Notes: generated by a model from the letters alone, not told the origin. A stretch of 40,950 bases of DNA from Nostocaceae cyanobacterium (GCA_030065825.1 JASJCY010000052.1:1-40950), one strand, 5' to 3'; counted from the first letter of the stretch, positions 1 to 9,256 are shown. Made by a program: numbers and translations.

Positions 1-665
1 TGGTTTACCCTGGCAATTTTTAGATGATGATTTCTTGACATAAGTTGAAACAATTAAAATGTACACCGATAATCAATGTTTATCTATGGTTGTGCATTTG
101 TAGTTATTTGATTGATTTTTACTTTTATATCTACATCTAATTGTTAAGTTTTATTAAAATTACCAAAATCATCTTTTCCTCGCAAATGTAGCAACGTGTA
201 ACAACTTTTCTGATTTCCGGCGCAACGAAATTTCAATAGTTACAACCCCCAATTTTCTGCTATAATGAGTGCATTCGTTGGTTTACCCTGGCAATTTTTA
301 GATGATGATTTCTTGACATAAGTTGAAACAATTAAAATGTACACCGATAATCAATGTTTATCTATGGTTGTGCATTTGTGGTTATTTGATTTTTACTTTT
401 ATATCTACATCTAATTGTTAAGTTTTATTAAAATTCTCAAAATCATCTTTTCCTCGCAAATGTAGCAAGGTGTAACAAATTTTCTGATTTCCGGCGCAAC
501 GAAATTTCAATGGTTACAACCCCCAATTTTCTGCTATAATAAGTGCATTCCTTGGTTTACCCTGGCATTTTTTAGATGATGGTTTCTTGACATAAGTTTG
601 AGCAATTAAAATGCACACTGATAATCAATGTTTATCTATCCGTGTGCATTTATGGCTATTTAATT
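1..665. repeat. Three tandem copies of a ~276-bp non-coding unit (third partial)
   Basis: Unit 1 is 1-278, unit 2 is 279-552 and a truncated unit 3 runs from 553 to about 665. Each begins TGGTTTACCCTGGCA and carries TTGACATAAGTT, then a stem-loop with arms TGTACAC or TGCACAC and GTGCA. Units 1 and 2 end with an extended -10-like TGCTATAAT followed by GAGTGCATTC or AAGTGCATTC. The copies differ by scattered substitutions and small indels. No ORF runs through the unit. It lies downstream of mraY, which points towards it. The function is unknown. The repeated promoter-like end suggests repeated transcription starts or small RNAs, which is inference. Confidence 0.9.
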
Positions 666-684
666 TAGCTTGTATACCTTTTTA

Positions 685-1779
685 CTAACCAATCAACAAA
701 GCACTTATAGCTAAAATTGCGGCAATGATATAAAACACGGCAACCACCTGTAATTCTGACCAGCCAGTAAGCTCTAGATGGTGATGTAGGGGTGCCATTT
801 TAAATAAACGCTTACCTTTACCATCGGGACCTTTAGTGGCTTTATAGTAGCTTACCTGAGCCATCACAGACAGGGTTTCTACAAAGAAGATACCACTGAT
901 AACAAATAACGCTACCAAACTGTTACTTAACAGCGCTATAGCCGCTAACGCCCCACCTAACGCCAGAGAACCAGTATCTCCCATAAACACCCGGGCAGGA
1001 TTGCGATTGTGTGCCAAAAAGCCCAAGCAACTGCCACTTAAAGCTGCACAGAACACCATCAACTCTGGTGAACTCGGGGCAACAATGGCACCTAAGGTTA
1101 AGAAGGCGATCGCCACCGTTCCTCCCGCTAAGCCATCAATACCATCAGTGAGATTAGTAGCATTACTCTCTGCTACAAGAACAAAACCAGCCAGGGGCCA
1201 GAACAGTAATCCCAGAGGCAAAGATAAACCAAGAGGTAAAGCAATGGTAGTAATACTATGAGATTGAGTAAACATCAACCACAGGCAAAAAATCGCCGCA
1301 AAACCAATCTGCAATAACAACTTCATCCGGGGAGATATACCTTTATTGGACTTACGACGCAGAATTTGCCAATCGTCTATCCAGCCAATCAATCCAAAGC
1401 TTAGTGTTAATGCAGAAACAGCAACTACTTCCGGAGCAAAATTAGACCATACACAGGCAGCTAGAACTGCGACGGGAACAAAGAATATGCCTCCCATCGT
1501 CGGTGTACCTGCTTTCTTTAAATGAGCTTGGGGTCCATCCTCGCGGATGATTTGTCCCGCTTTGATAGCTTGTAGCATGGGTACAACCCAGAAGCCGACA
1601 CCAGCAGAAGCCACCGCACATAATAGAAAAGGTAGGGTTAGAGATGTCACTTGCCAAGGTGACCGATTACCCATTGCATCCACTGCTAGTGCAGCTACAC
1701 CCAACCCCGCACCTAGAATTGAGGTGAGAGCAATGCCAGAATAGTTTAACCCTTGTTGGGGAGATAATTTAGCGTCCAC
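685..1779 (-). CDS. mraY: Phospho-N-acetylmuramoyl-pentapeptide-transferase (MraY)
   Basis: This integral membrane enzyme transfers phospho-MurNAc-pentapeptide from UDP to undecaprenyl phosphate, giving lipid I, the first membrane step of peptidoglycan synthesis. The 364-aa length is normal for the family. Hallmarks visible are the Asp pair in GWIDDWQILRRKSNKG, the loop NATNLTDGIDGLAGG, FMGDTGSLALGG, and the C-terminal HHHLE motif in MAPLHHHLELTGW. About ten hydrophobic segments run through the protein. The N-terminal ATG (MDAKLSPQQGL) gives a sensible first membrane segment. It stands alone here, not in a dcw cluster, as is common in cyanobacteria. The 3' end faces the tandem 276-bp repeats. 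Confidence 0.97.
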   Translation of the reverse strand: MDAKLSPQQGLNYSGIALTSILGAGLGVAALAVDAMGNRSPWQVTSLTLPFLLCAVASAGVGFWVVPMLQAIKAGQIIREDGPQAHLKKAGTPTMGGIFFVPVAVLAACVWSNFAPEVVAVSALTLSFGLIGWIDDWQILRRKSNKGISPRMKLLLQIGFAAIFCLWLMFTQSHSITTIALPLGLSLPLGLLFWPLAGFVLVAESNATNLTDGIDGLAGGTVAIAFLTLGAIVAPSSPELMVFCAALSGSCLGFLAHNRNPARVFMGDTGSLALGGALAAIALLSNSLVALFVISGIFFVETLSVMAQVSYYKATKGPDGKGKRLFKMAPLHHHLELTGWSELQVVAVFYIIAAILAISALLIG

Positions 1780-1857
1780 AGATATTTCCCTTCACTCCAC
1801 ACTTACAAAATTGATATCAGGAACTGGGAATTTTACCAAGCCCCCAATCTGAATCCA

Positions 1858-2097
1858 CTAATCATCAGAAGATTCCGCATCATTATCAAAATCATCGTCA
1901 TCATAGCCGATTCCGTCATCCCCTCCCATCAGTGATTCTATCTCCTCATCCTCTTCCGAAAAATCTTGCTCGTGGATTTCACGGGGTATGAGACGATTAG
2001 TTGATTGCAGCCAGTCTAATAGCGAAAGCTCTTGCTTTAATGGAATTACAGATGCTCGTTGGTTACGAGGTTGTTCATGTAATGGAGAATTCAACAT
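1858..2097 (-). CDS. DUF3134 family small acidic protein
   Basis: This ~79-aa cyanobacterial protein has no known function. It begins MLNSPLHEQPRNQRASVIPL, continues with a conserved stretch KQELSLLDWLQSTNRLI, and ends in a highly acidic tail rich in Asp and Glu (EEDEEIESLMGGDD then DDDDFDNDAESSDD). This pattern is that of DUF3134. A longer TTG-initiated reading from 2124 is possible, but the ATG at 2097 matches the usual family start and was chosen. It lies upstream of mraY on the same strand with about 78 nt between, so co-transcription is possible. No clear Shine-Dalgarno sequence is seen. Confidence 0.8.
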   Translation of the reverse strand: MLNSPLHEQPRNQRASVIPLKQELSLLDWLQSTNRLIPREIHEQDFSEEDEEIESLMGGDDGIGYDDDDFDNDAESSDD

Positions 2098-2337
2098 AAC
2101 TAAAGAAAAGATAGGTAGGGGCAATTGCCAACAGTCATTAAGAGTCTATCACTTGCTAGAGCATATTTTAGTTATTTCTTCAAGTCTTTTCTCCTCCAAT
2201 CCGACAAATAAACTTTTATTTAACATTGATATCAGCAAAGGTGATATTAAATTAGCGATTGTTATGGCTTTGTTCATGACAACTTAATATTTTTTTAATT
2301 CTGATAACTAATCCTGATCAATGAGAGGAAGCAAATA

Positions 2338-2922
2338 ATGCTAGGAAAAGCAGAACTATTGGAAATAATTGCTGGTAAAAATCGCGGCATTTTGGCTACT
2401 GAACCAGAGAAACAAGCAATTCTAGCTGCGATCGCACAATTGGAAAACTTCAATCCCACACCGCGTCCTTTGTCAGCTACCAATCTGTTAGATGGGAATT
2501 GGCGACTACTATACACTACTAGTAAGGAGCTATTAAGACTAGATACTGTTCCTTTAGCGAAACTTGGTCAAATTTACCAATGTATCCGCGTAAATACTAA
2601 CAGTGTTTATAACATTGCCGAGATTTATGGATTACCTTACCTTGAAGGATTTGTCAGCGTTGCAGCAAAATTTGAACCAGTTTCAGAACGTCGTGTCACC
2701 GTTAAATTTGAACGATTAATTATTGGTTTACAACGTTTAATAGACTACAAATCCCCAGAATCGTTAATCGAAAAAATTGAATCAACTAAGAAATTAACTG
2801 CCATTGATACTGCTCTCAATAGCAATGAACAACAAGGATGGCTGGATATCACTTATATAGATGAAGATTTGCGCATTGGCAGGGGAAACGAGGGCAGTGT
2901 GTTTGTTTTAAGTAAAGCATGA
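2338..2922 (+). CDS. PAP/fibrillin (plastid lipid-associated) family protein
   Basis: The 194-aa protein belongs to the PAP/fibrillin lipocalin-like family, found in thylakoid-bearing organisms and linked to lipid or plastoglobule-type structures and photoprotection. Supporting blocks are an N-terminal helical part (KAELLEIIAGKNRGI), the motif LLDGNWRLLYTTSKELL, a middle beta-rich part (YNIAEIYGLPYLEGFVSVAA, then RRVTVKFERLIIGLQRL) and the C-terminal WLDITYIDEDLRIGRGNEGS followed by VFVLSK, which is the typical family ending. A good ribosome binding site (GAGAGGAAG) precedes the ATG. It is transcribed divergently from DUF3134 across about 240 nt of AT-rich DNA. The exact ligand cannot be told from sequence. 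Confidence 0.88.
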   Translation: MLGKAELLEIIAGKNRGILATEPEKQAILAAIAQLENFNPTPRPLSATNLLDGNWRLLYTTSKELLRLDTVPLAKLGQIYQCIRVNTNSVYNIAEIYGLPYLEGFVSVAAKFEPVSERRVTVKFERLIIGLQRLIDYKSPESLIEKIESTKKLTAIDTALNSNEQQGWLDITYIDEDLRIGRGNEGSVFVLSKA

Positions 2923-3514
2923 AATTTCAATCAATCAATAAATGAAACGTTTACGACCACATAAGTAATGCAATGAGTGCCACTTTGTCAAGAGCAAATT
3001 ACACTTTTGGGGTTTGAGTCTTGATGAATTCAGGGTTGGGTTAAATATCTAGAGGGAGAAAACCAGAGAAAATGAGGATAATAGTTATTTCTTATTCCCT
3101 ATCCCCCATTCTCGATTCCCACACATCTTGCAGGATTCGAGGGTAAAACCTCAAAAACGCTGTTGCTGATTAAAAGTATAATTTTGCCTTGCCCCCCAAC
3201 CCCCAAAATTGGGGGAGAAAGATTATTTAAAGTCTCCCAAAATACCCCCAATATTGGGAATGACGGGGGTAGGAATAAATTCTGCCCTTCAATTGAGCAA
3301 CGCTTTCAAAAAAAACCGGGTTTATTAACGAAAAATAAGGGTTTTGAGATTGAGATATTTGCAATCAAACCTGACAATTGCTGTAACGTAAGGGAAAATT
3401 TGCAACGCTTCAACCTATTTTTTTGTCAAAAATTATGTAATATAGAATACACACCACCCCTTTTCAAATTGACTCAAAGGGGGGTGAGATTTGTATTCCA
3501 CTCAGCTGAGGGAA
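2923..3514. other. Intergenic stretch with repeat debris
   Basis: No gene is supported here. It holds a C-rich/G-rich palindrome at 3200-3215 (CCCCCAAAATTGGGGG) of a type often scattered in cyanobacterial spacers, with a related but imperfect C-rich/G-rich stretch about 40 nt further on. A degenerate half of the GAAACCGGGTTT element occurs around 3308-3375. Near 3451-3489 there is an inverted repeat (CACCCCTTT and AAAGGGGGGTG) that could serve as a terminator for the flanking convergent genes. Confidence 0.7.
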
Positions 3515-4483
3515 CTATACAGCAACTTGCTCCCGGTTATGGGGTTCATCAAAATTAATGATTGGTCCTTTGGGAACAATGCGAGTAGGATTCACCTTGG
3601 GATGACTTCTGTAATAATGGCGCTTAATATGATCCATATTACAGGTTTCCTTGACTCCTGGAATTTGATAAAGTTCCTTGAGGTAATTCCACAAGTTGGG
3701 ATATTCTACAATCCGAAGTACATTACATTTGAAATGGACATAATAAACTGCGTCAAAGCGGAACAAGGTGGTAAACAAACACCAGTCCGCTTCAGTAATT
3801 CTATCTCCGCAGATATAGCGTTGTTTTCCTAAAACTTCTTCCCAATGGTCCAGAGCAGCAAATAAATCTGTTACCCCTTCATCATATGCTAACTGACTAG
3901 CGGCAAATCCTGCCCGATATACACCGTTATTAATGGGTTGGTATATAGCATCAATAGTTTCCTCAATCACTGTTTGCAAATCTTGAGGATAGAAATTCAC
4001 ATCATTTTTGGCAAAATCCTCAAACTCTGTGTCAAGCATCCGGATAATTTCCCGGGATTCGTTATTGACAATTGTGCCAGTTTGTGTATCCCATAAAACT
4101 GGTACTGTTACTCTTCCACTGTAATTAGCATCGGCTAAAAGATATATTTGCCAAAGATAATTCGCCCCATTGACTGTATCAGGAATAGCCCCCGGTTCAT
4201 CGGAGAATTCCCAGCTATTTTGGTCAATTTCCGCAGCAACTACCGACAAGCCAATGACATCTTGCAGTCCTTTTAACTGACGCATAATCGCGGTGCGACA
4301 AGCCCAAGGACAAGCCCAGGAAATATACAAATGATAGCGTCCTGGTTCCGCTTTAAAGCCACTGGAACCATCGGCTGTAATTTTGTTGCGGAAGGTGGTT
4401 GAGGGACGGATAAATCTTCCTTGGGAGTCTTCTTGATCCCGTTCGCTGATCCACTTACCATCCTTGAGAATTCCCAAGCCCAT
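3515..4483 (-). CDS. Glutathionyl-hydroquinone reductase (Xi-class glutathione transferase)
   Basis: The 322-aa protein matches the ECM4/YqjG type of glutathione transferase, which uses glutathione to reduce glutathionyl-hydroquinones in the cytosol. The N-terminal thioredoxin-like domain carries the catalytic motif SWACPWACR with Cys58, preceded by GRYHLYIS. Further family landmarks are the conserved IVNNESREIIRMLDTEF and the helical C-terminal domain with NNGVYRAGFA, YICGDRITEADWCLFTTLFR and MDHIKRHYYRSHPKVNPTRI near the end. Length is normal. The start MGLGILKDGKWI fits the family. In a plastoquinone-using phototroph it probably handles quinone adducts, which is inference. Confidence 0.92.
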   Translation of the reverse strand: MGLGILKDGKWISERDQEDSQGRFIRPSTTFRNKITADGSSGFKAEPGRYHLYISWACPWACRTAIMRQLKGLQDVIGLSVVAAEIDQNSWEFSDEPGAIPDTVNGANYLWQIYLLADANYSGRVTVPVLWDTQTGTIVNNESREIIRMLDTEFEDFAKNDVNFYPQDLQTVIEETIDAIYQPINNGVYRAGFAASQLAYDEGVTDLFAALDHWEEVLGKQRYICGDRITEADWCLFTTLFRFDAVYYVHFKCNVLRIVEYPNLWNYLKELYQIPGVKETCNMDHIKRHYYRSHPKVNPTRIVPKGPIINFDEPHNREQVAV

Positions 4484-4632
4484 AATTTTCTCCTGTCAAA
4501 ACAATAACGGGTAGACTGTATTTACCTTAACCATTACCTCACATTATTGCTTGAGATGCATTACTTAAGTAATTACAGCGAGTCACATATAATACTAATA
4601 TTTCAATAATTATATTTATATAAATAATTAGA

Positions 4633-4692
4633 AGTGGGATGGGGGTCTTGCCCGTCCTAGTAAATTAGGCAGGCGAGACACCCACCCCACAA
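4633..4692. repeat. G-rich/C-rich inverted repeat between GHR gene and gatC
   Basis: GTGGGATGGGGGTCTTGCCC and its approximate complement GGCGAGACACCCACCCCAC form a long imperfect hairpin. A related half-site (GTGGGATGGGCATCCTTGCC) occurs at about 19074, so this is a dispersed element. It sits just downstream of gatC and could act as its terminator. Confidence 0.65.
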
Positions 4693-4720
4693 CTAGAGCC
4701 TATGGCGCTTTTGACAGCAA

Positions 4721-5014
4721 TCATTCGTCACTGTTAAGAATTTTTGGCACTTTGAAAAATTCACCTTCCTGTTCTGGGGCACTTTGGAGAATAGCTTCCC
4801 GATCCCCATAAGGTTGCAGGTCATCGGGTCGTGTGACATTTATAACTTCAATTGCCCTTGTTGTTGGGGGTACGTTGCTGATATCTAATTCACGCAGTTG
4901 TTCGATATAATCCAGAATGCTTCCCAACTGGGTGGTAAATTGTTCTTCCTCTTCTAGAGTTAATTCTAAACGTGCTAGATTGGCTACTTTGTGAACTTGT
5001 TCGCGGTCAATCAT
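4721..5014 (-). CDS. gatC: Aspartyl/glutamyl-tRNA amidotransferase subunit C
   Basis: GatC is the small subunit of the GatCAB amidotransferase, which converts misacylated Glu-tRNA(Gln) (and Asp-tRNA(Asn)) to the amidated form. The 97 aa match the family in length and pattern: [18 protein letters not shown], the acidic helix [35 protein letters not shown], and the conserved RPDDL followed by the C-terminal FFKVPKIL. It starts 5 nt downstream of the ycf3 stop on the same strand, so the two are very likely co-transcribed. Confidence 0.95.
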   Translation of the reverse strand: MIDREQVHKVANLARLELTLEEEEQFTTQLGSILDYIEQLRELDISNVPPTTRAIEVINVTRPDDLQPYGDREAILQSAPEQEGEFFKVPKILNSDE

Positions 5015-5019
5015 AATGA

Positions 5020-5541
5020 TTAAAAGAAAACGTCAACTTGCATCCGTCCGGTGGTTTTTAACCAATTTTGAGCTTCGATGTAGTTATTGGGGGCTAAACG
5101 AATAGCTCTGATCCAGTAATCAGCGGCTTGATCAAAAAAGGCTTCCCCACCATCTTCGTCTCCGGCTTCCTTCGCTTTTTCCCCTTGGTAGTGGTAAATA
5201 ACAGCAATGTTATTCAAGGCTTGGGGAAGACGGGGGTTGCACTCTAAAGACTGGTGATATAATTCTAAAGCTTTTTCGTGGTCGCCGTTGCTGGCATAAA
5301 TTAGCCCCATGTTGTAGAGAATATAACCGCGATCGTTGGTGTCTTCTTCTAACTCTAAGGCTTGTTCGTAGTTTTCTAAGGCTTCGGCATATTCTCCTTC
5401 TGTCTGAGCAGACATTCCATCACGGTAATAAACAAAGGCTTCTTTAGCTCTCTTGTTTGCTGGCAGAAGTTTGAGAATTAGATCCGCCATGACGGTAAAG
5501 GACTTATCGATAAAGTTATCGTTTTTCTGGGTTCTGGGCAT
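5020..5541 (-). CDS. ycf3: Photosystem I assembly protein Ycf3 (TPR protein)
   Basis: Ycf3 is a thylakoid-associated chaperone required for assembly of photosystem I. The 173-aa length is that of the family. The start [20 protein letters not shown] is characteristic. Three tetratricopeptide repeats are visible at roughly residues 35-68 ([20 protein letters not shown]), 72-105 ([20 protein letters not shown]) and 120-153 ([15 protein letters not shown]), and the C-terminus [11 protein letters not shown] is conserved. It is followed by gatC after 5 nt. The gene confirms an oxygenic phototroph. Confidence 0.97.
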   Translation of the reverse strand: MPRTQKNDNFIDKSFTVMADLILKLLPANKRAKEAFVYYRDGMSAQTEGEYAEALENYEQALELEEDTNDRGYILYNMGLIYASNGDHEKALELYHQSLECNPRLPQALNNIAVIYHYQGEKAKEAGDEDGGEAFFDQAADYWIRAIRLAPNNYIEAQNWLKTTGRMQVDVFF

Positions 5542-6228
5542 ATCCGTCTCGGTAATTTTCGGCTAATGGCTGTAAGTGTTGTTTGATATCTGGCAGTGGG
5601 TTGCTTATTTATTAATTTAGCTGATTTATCGGCTCATCCCCTTTCCTCTATGGGCATCATACACCTAAAAACGGGAGGATGATAGTCCCGAAACATCTAG
5701 AACAAGAAATAAAATCAATTGATACAGATATGTTATTTATATTGGGGTGGAAATCTTATAGGACTTACGCAAAGAAACCGGGTTTCTATGAAAAATCGTT
5801 GGTTTTGTGAATAGATATTTACGAAAAAACCCGGTTTCTGGCTTCGGGTGCGTAAGTCCTGTCTTAGTTATTAAGTATTATTTATACTAGTACAGTACGG
5901 CGTAAATCAAGCAACAATTTATAAAACGTCAAAGCAAGAAAAAACAAGACTTTTGAATGAGTGAATTTTGAATGAGTGACTTTTGAATCAGTGACTTCCA
6001 AGGCAGCGGTACTAGCATTAGTCACTTCCAAAAAATATAAAAAATGAACATATGACACAAATCATACTTTAAGATATTTTATTAAACATCAAAATAAAAA
6101 TATCTATTAGGGGTGAGGCACTACATTTATAAAAATATTCTTTGATATATTCGTTTTTGGGAAAATATATTGTAATTTTACTCTATGATGATTTATTATC
6201 AGTACCTTCAGCTTTACTTTATTATGAG
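5542..6228. other. Long spacer with a MITE-like element and short repeats
   Basis: No gene is supported between ycf3 and the GST gene. The MITE-like element at 5759-5861 is listed separately. Around 5950-5998 there is an imperfect direct repeat built on TTTTGAATGAGTGA and TTTTGAATCAGTGA. The last 200 nt are very AT-rich and may hold the GST promoter, but no convincing -35/-10 pair can be assigned. Confidence 0.6.
5759..5861. mobile_element. MITE-like element with AGGACTTACGCA terminal inverted repeats
   Basis: The ends AGGACTTACGCA (5760-5771) and TGCGTAAGTCCT (5849-5860) are perfect inverted repeats. Inside are secondary arms AAGAAACCGGGTTTCT and AAACCCGGTTTCTGG. A direct repeat TCTTA flanks it at 5754-5758 and 5862-5866, consistent with a 5-bp target duplication. 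It is too short to code for anything and would need a transposase in trans. Related palindromic cores occur near 3310, 13590, 20068 and 24078. Confidence 0.75.
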
Positions 6229-6876
6229 ATGAAACTGGTGAGATTGTATGATTTTTTACCTTCAGGTAATTGCTATAAGATACGTCTTTTATTGACACAA
6301 ATTGCTATGCCCTTTGAGAGGGTAAATGTTGATATCCTAAAAGGCGAGAGTAGAACAGCAGAATTTTTAAGTAAAAACCCGATTGGGAAAATTCCTCTTT
6401 TAGAACTTGAAAGTGGGAAATACTTAGCAGAATCAAATGCTATTTTATTCTATTTGAGTGAAGGGACGGAATTTTTACCCTATGACCGATTTCTAAAAGC
6501 ACAAGTATTGCAATGGCTATTCTTTGAACAGTATAGTCATGAGCCTTTTATTGCTACATCCAGATATTGGATTTCCATTCTTGGTAAAGGGGAAGAATAT
6601 CAGGAGGAAATTGAGAAAAAACGCGAACCAGGTTATGCTGCTTTGCGGGTAATGGAAAACCATTTAAAAAGTCATAATTTTTTTGTGGATGAGCGTTATA
6701 CCATTGCTGATATTTCCTTGTTTGCTTATACCCATGTAGCTGATGAAGGAGGATTTGATTTGACAAAATTTCCCGCTATTCAGGCTTGGATAAAAAGAGT
6801 CAAAAATCAACCAAGATACATTAGCATTACTGCAGAACAAGAAAATTATTGGAATTATCTTCCTCATGTTTCTTGA
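6229..6876 (+). CDS. Glutathione S-transferase family protein
   Basis: This protein of about 215 aa has the two-domain GST layout. The N-terminal thioredoxin-like domain starts MKLVRLYDFLPSGNCYKIRL and contains LSKNPIGKIPLLEL (cis-Pro) and the glutathione-contacting YLAESNAILFYLSEG. The helical C-terminal domain contains the folding motif FFVDERYTIADISLFAYTHV. A longer ORF reaches upstream to 6142, but the ATG at 6229 gives the standard family N-terminus, so that start is preferred. It probably conjugates or reduces small electrophiles using glutathione; the substrate cannot be inferred. Confidence 0.9.
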   Translation: MKLVRLYDFLPSGNCYKIRLLLTQIAMPFERVNVDILKGESRTAEFLSKNPIGKIPLLELESGKYLAESNAILFYLSEGTEFLPYDRFLKAQVLQWLFFEQYSHEPFIATSRYWISILGKGEEYQEEIEKKREPGYAALRVMENHLKSHNFFVDERYTIADISLFAYTHVADEGGFDLTKFPAIQAWIKRVKNQPRYISITAEQENYWNYLPHVS

Positions 6877-6882
6877 ATGGAT

Positions 6883-6955
6883 AATGGGTAATGGGTAATG
6901 GGTAATGGGTAATGGGTAATGGGTAATAGGTAATGGGTAATAGGTAATGGGTAAA
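6883..6955. repeat. Heptamer array (GGGTAAT)
   Basis: About ten tandem copies of the 7-mer GGGTAAT, with a few AGGTAAT variants, directly follow the GST stop codon. This is a short tandemly repeated repetitive (STRR) array of the kind known in heterocystous cyanobacteria. Confidence 0.9.
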
Positions 6956-6981
6956 ATAACTACAAATTACCAGAATGCCCT

Positions 6982-7089
6982 CTTTTAAACCACGTCTATT
7001 TTGAAACCCATAGTTTTTTATTGACTGGTTTTTGTTCCCTATTCCCTTTTGACAAACTCCAGGTTTCGACTTGGACGAGGTTTAAATTA
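6982..7089. repeat. Left inverted-repeat arm flanking the SulP gene
   Basis: The reverse complement of this stretch matches 8758-9066 on the other side of the SulP gene, sharing AACCTCGTCCAAGTCGAAA at one end and AATAAAAAACTATGGGTTT near the other. Between them this copy has only about two heptamer units (TTCCCTATTCCCTTTT on the + strand). Confidence 0.85.
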
Positions 7090-7155
7090 CTGTCAAGCAA
7101 AATAATTGTTATGTCAACATAGCAAGTCTAGTGTGACTGAACTGAAGAGGACTTT

Positions 7156-8646
7156 TTGAATAGTATTTTTGTGAAGCGCGAATGGTTTTCTAATATTCGG
7201 GGAGACTTGCTAGCAGGTGCAGTAGTAGCGCTAGCGTTAATTCCTGAGGCGATCGCCTTTTCGATTATTGCTGGAGTTGACCCCAAAGTGGGGCTGTATG
7301 CCTCCTTTACAATGGCGGTAACCGTTGCTATCTTTGGTGGTAGACCGGGGATGATTTCCGCTGCTACAGGGGCTATGGCGTTGGTAATCGTTCATTTGGT
7401 GAAAGACCATCCACAATTTGGACTGCAATATTTATTTGCAGCTACAATCCTCACAGGGATTTTCCAAATTCTTTGGGGGTTAATTAAAGTTGGTCGTCAA
7501 ATGAAATATGTCTCCCGTGCAGTAATGGTGGGTTTTGTCAATGCTTTGGCGATTTTAATTTTTAATGCCCAATTACCCCAACTCTATGAAGTTCCCTGGC
7601 AAGTTTATCCAATGGTAGCAGCAGGATTGGCGATTATCTATTTGCTACCTCGTGTGACAAAAATAGTTCCTTCTCCCTTAGTGGCGATTGTTGTGCTGAC
7701 GGTAATTTCTAACACTATGGGAATTGACGTACCCACTGTTGGGGATATGGGTGAACTTCCTAGACAATTACCTATATTTGGTATTCCTCAAATCCCGTGG
7801 AATCTAGAAAGTTTGCAAATTATCATTCCCTATGCTGTGACTTTATCGGTGGTAGGGTTATTGGAATCTTTTTTGACAGCAAATGTGATCGATGACCTAA
7901 CTGACACCCCCAGCGATAAAAATAAAGAAGCTCAAGGTCAGGGAATTGCTAACATTGTCACAGGCTTTTTTGGGGGAATGGCAGGATGTGCGATGATTGG
8001 TCAGTCAGTGATTAATGTTCAGTCTGGGGGAAGAACCCGTCTGTCTACTTTAAGTTCTGGGTTATTGTTACTGACTTTTATGTTAGTATTCGGTAACTAT
8101 GTGGAAAAGATTCCCATGGCTGCCTTGGTTGCAGTGATGATTATGGTATCAATTGGAACCTTTAATTGGGGTTCCTTGAAGAATATTCGGATTTTGCCTA
8201 AAAGTGAAACACTGGTGATGTTAACAACAGTCATCATCACTATTTTTACTCACAATTTGGCAATGGGAGTTATAGTTGGTAGTGCTTTGAGTGCGGTTTT
8301 CTTTTCCCGGAAGATTGCCCAATTGGTGTTTGTTGATAGTTTATTGAATGAAGGTGGTACTATCAGAACCTATAAGGTTGCTGGGCAAATTTTCTTTGTT
8401 TCTGTGAATGATTTTGTAGCTGCATTTGATTTTCGGGAAGATTTGGAACAGGTAAAAATTGACTTAACCCAGGCTCATTTATGGGATCAATCATCTGTTG
8501 CAGCCATTGACAAAATCGTCCTCAAATTTCGTCGTAATGGTGCTGAGGTTTATTTATTGGGATTAAATGAAGCAAGTGCTACCTTACTTGATAAATTAGC
8601 GGTTCACGACAAAATAGAAGACCTAGGAAATCTTGCGAGTCATTAA
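7156..8646 (+). CDS. SulP family inorganic anion transporter with C-terminal STAS domain
   Basis: SulP proteins are multi-pass plasma-membrane carriers for sulfate, bicarbonate or related anions. The 496-aa protein has the family signature region near the N-terminus ([20 protein letters not shown]), [12 protein letters not shown], the conserved [17 protein letters not shown], and a central [21 protein letters not shown] short STAS domain follows the last membrane segment, from about residue 410. Translation appears to start at TTG 7156, because AAGAGG lies at a suitable distance upstream; GTG 7171 is an alternative. The gene is framed by a related inverted repeat pair and followed by a Usp gene. 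In cyanobacteria BicA bicarbonate carriers belong here, but this protein is shorter and the substrate is undecided. Confidence 0.92.
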   Translation: MNSIFVKREWFSNIRGDLLAGAVVALALIPEAIAFSIIAGVDPKVGLYASFTMAVTVAIFGGRPGMISAATGAMALVIVHLVKDHPQFGLQYLFAATILTGIFQILWGLIKVGRQMKYVSRAVMVGFVNALAILIFNAQLPQLYEVPWQVYPMVAAGLAIIYLLPRVTKIVPSPLVAIVVLTVISNTMGIDVPTVGDMGELPRQLPIFGIPQIPWNLESLQIIIPYAVTLSVVGLLESFLTANVIDDLTDTPSDKNKEAQGQGIANIVTGFFGGMAGCAMIGQSVINVQSGGRTRLSTLSSGLLLLTFMLVFGNYVEKIPMAALVAVMIMVSIGTFNWGSLKNIRILPKSETLVMLTTVIITIFTHNLAMGVIVGSALSAVFFSRKIAQLVFVDSLLNEGGTIRTYKVAGQIFFVSVNDFVAAFDFREDLEQVKIDLTQAHLWDQSSVAAIDKIVLKFRRNGAEVYLLGLNEASATLLDKLAVHDKIEDLGNLASH

Positions 8647-8757
8647 CAAATAGGTTGCAAAATATTCAAGGGACAACAGATTTACAAAGTAAAGTATCTG
8701 TGTCCATTTCCTTTTTTTAAAAATAATCACAGCAGCTAACATTTGTGTGAAATAAAG

Positions 8758-9066
8758 TTATAAACCTCGTCCAAGTCGAAAATTGGACTTTTTTAAAAGG
8801 GAACAGGGAATAGGGAATAGGGAATAGGGAACAGGAAACAGGGAATAGGGAATAGGGAACAGGAAACAGGGAACAGGAAACAGGAAACAGGGAACAGGGA
8901 ATAGGGAACAGGGAATAGGGAACAGGGAACAGGGAAGAGGAAACAGGGAATAGGGAATAGGGAACAGGGAACAGGGAACAGGGAATGGGAAGATAGGAAA
9001 CAGGAACAAAACCCTGTGAATAAAAAACTATGGGTTTAAAATGGGTTTAAAAATAGATGTAGTTTA
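8758..9066. repeat. Right inverted-repeat arm flanking SulP, expanded by a heptamer array
   Basis: The two ends match the reverse complement of 6982-7089. The middle, about 8800-9000, is a long array of 7-mers GGGAACA, GGGAATA and GGAAACA, so the element is about three times the size of its left partner. The apparent ORF on the minus strand here is only heptamer sequence and is not a gene. Confidence 0.88.
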
Positions 9067-9206
9067 TCTGTGTACGTGGTTATATTATTTATTGATACAA
9101 GGAACTATAGGACTCTTATTTGATTTTTGAAAAAAGCTCAGTACATTTTCTGTTAAGAGTTCCCCGTTAAGAGTTCCCTATCTTCACGAAGAATTAAGAC
9201 TGCGTC

Positions 9207-9253
9207 ACTGACAAATGACCAATGACAAATGACAAATTACAAATAACAAATGA
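9207..9253. repeat. Heptamer array (ACAAATG) just upstream of the Usp gene
   Basis: Tandem 7-mers of the type ACAAATG, CCAATGA and ACAAATA end a few bases before the Usp start codon, taking the place where a ribosome binding site would be expected. Similar arrays occur at 24322-24370 and 34190-34218. Confidence 0.85.
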
Positions 9254-9256
9254 ATT

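Noticed and set aside
3163-3832. Two + strand frames over the 3' end of the hydroquinone reductase gene and its spacer
   Set aside because: The first covers spacer repeats (C-rich palindrome, GAAACCGGGTTT debris) and the second is antisense to a clear gene; neither has recognisable protein features.
7156-8646. Firm naming of the SulP carrier as the bicarbonate transporter BicA
   Set aside because: The protein is shorter than usual BicA and the sequence alone does not separate bicarbonate from sulfate carriers.
8758-9009. Minus-strand frame of 83 codons
   Set aside because: Its translation is only Phe-Pro-Ile/Val-Pro-Cys-Ser-Leu type repeats from the heptamer array.
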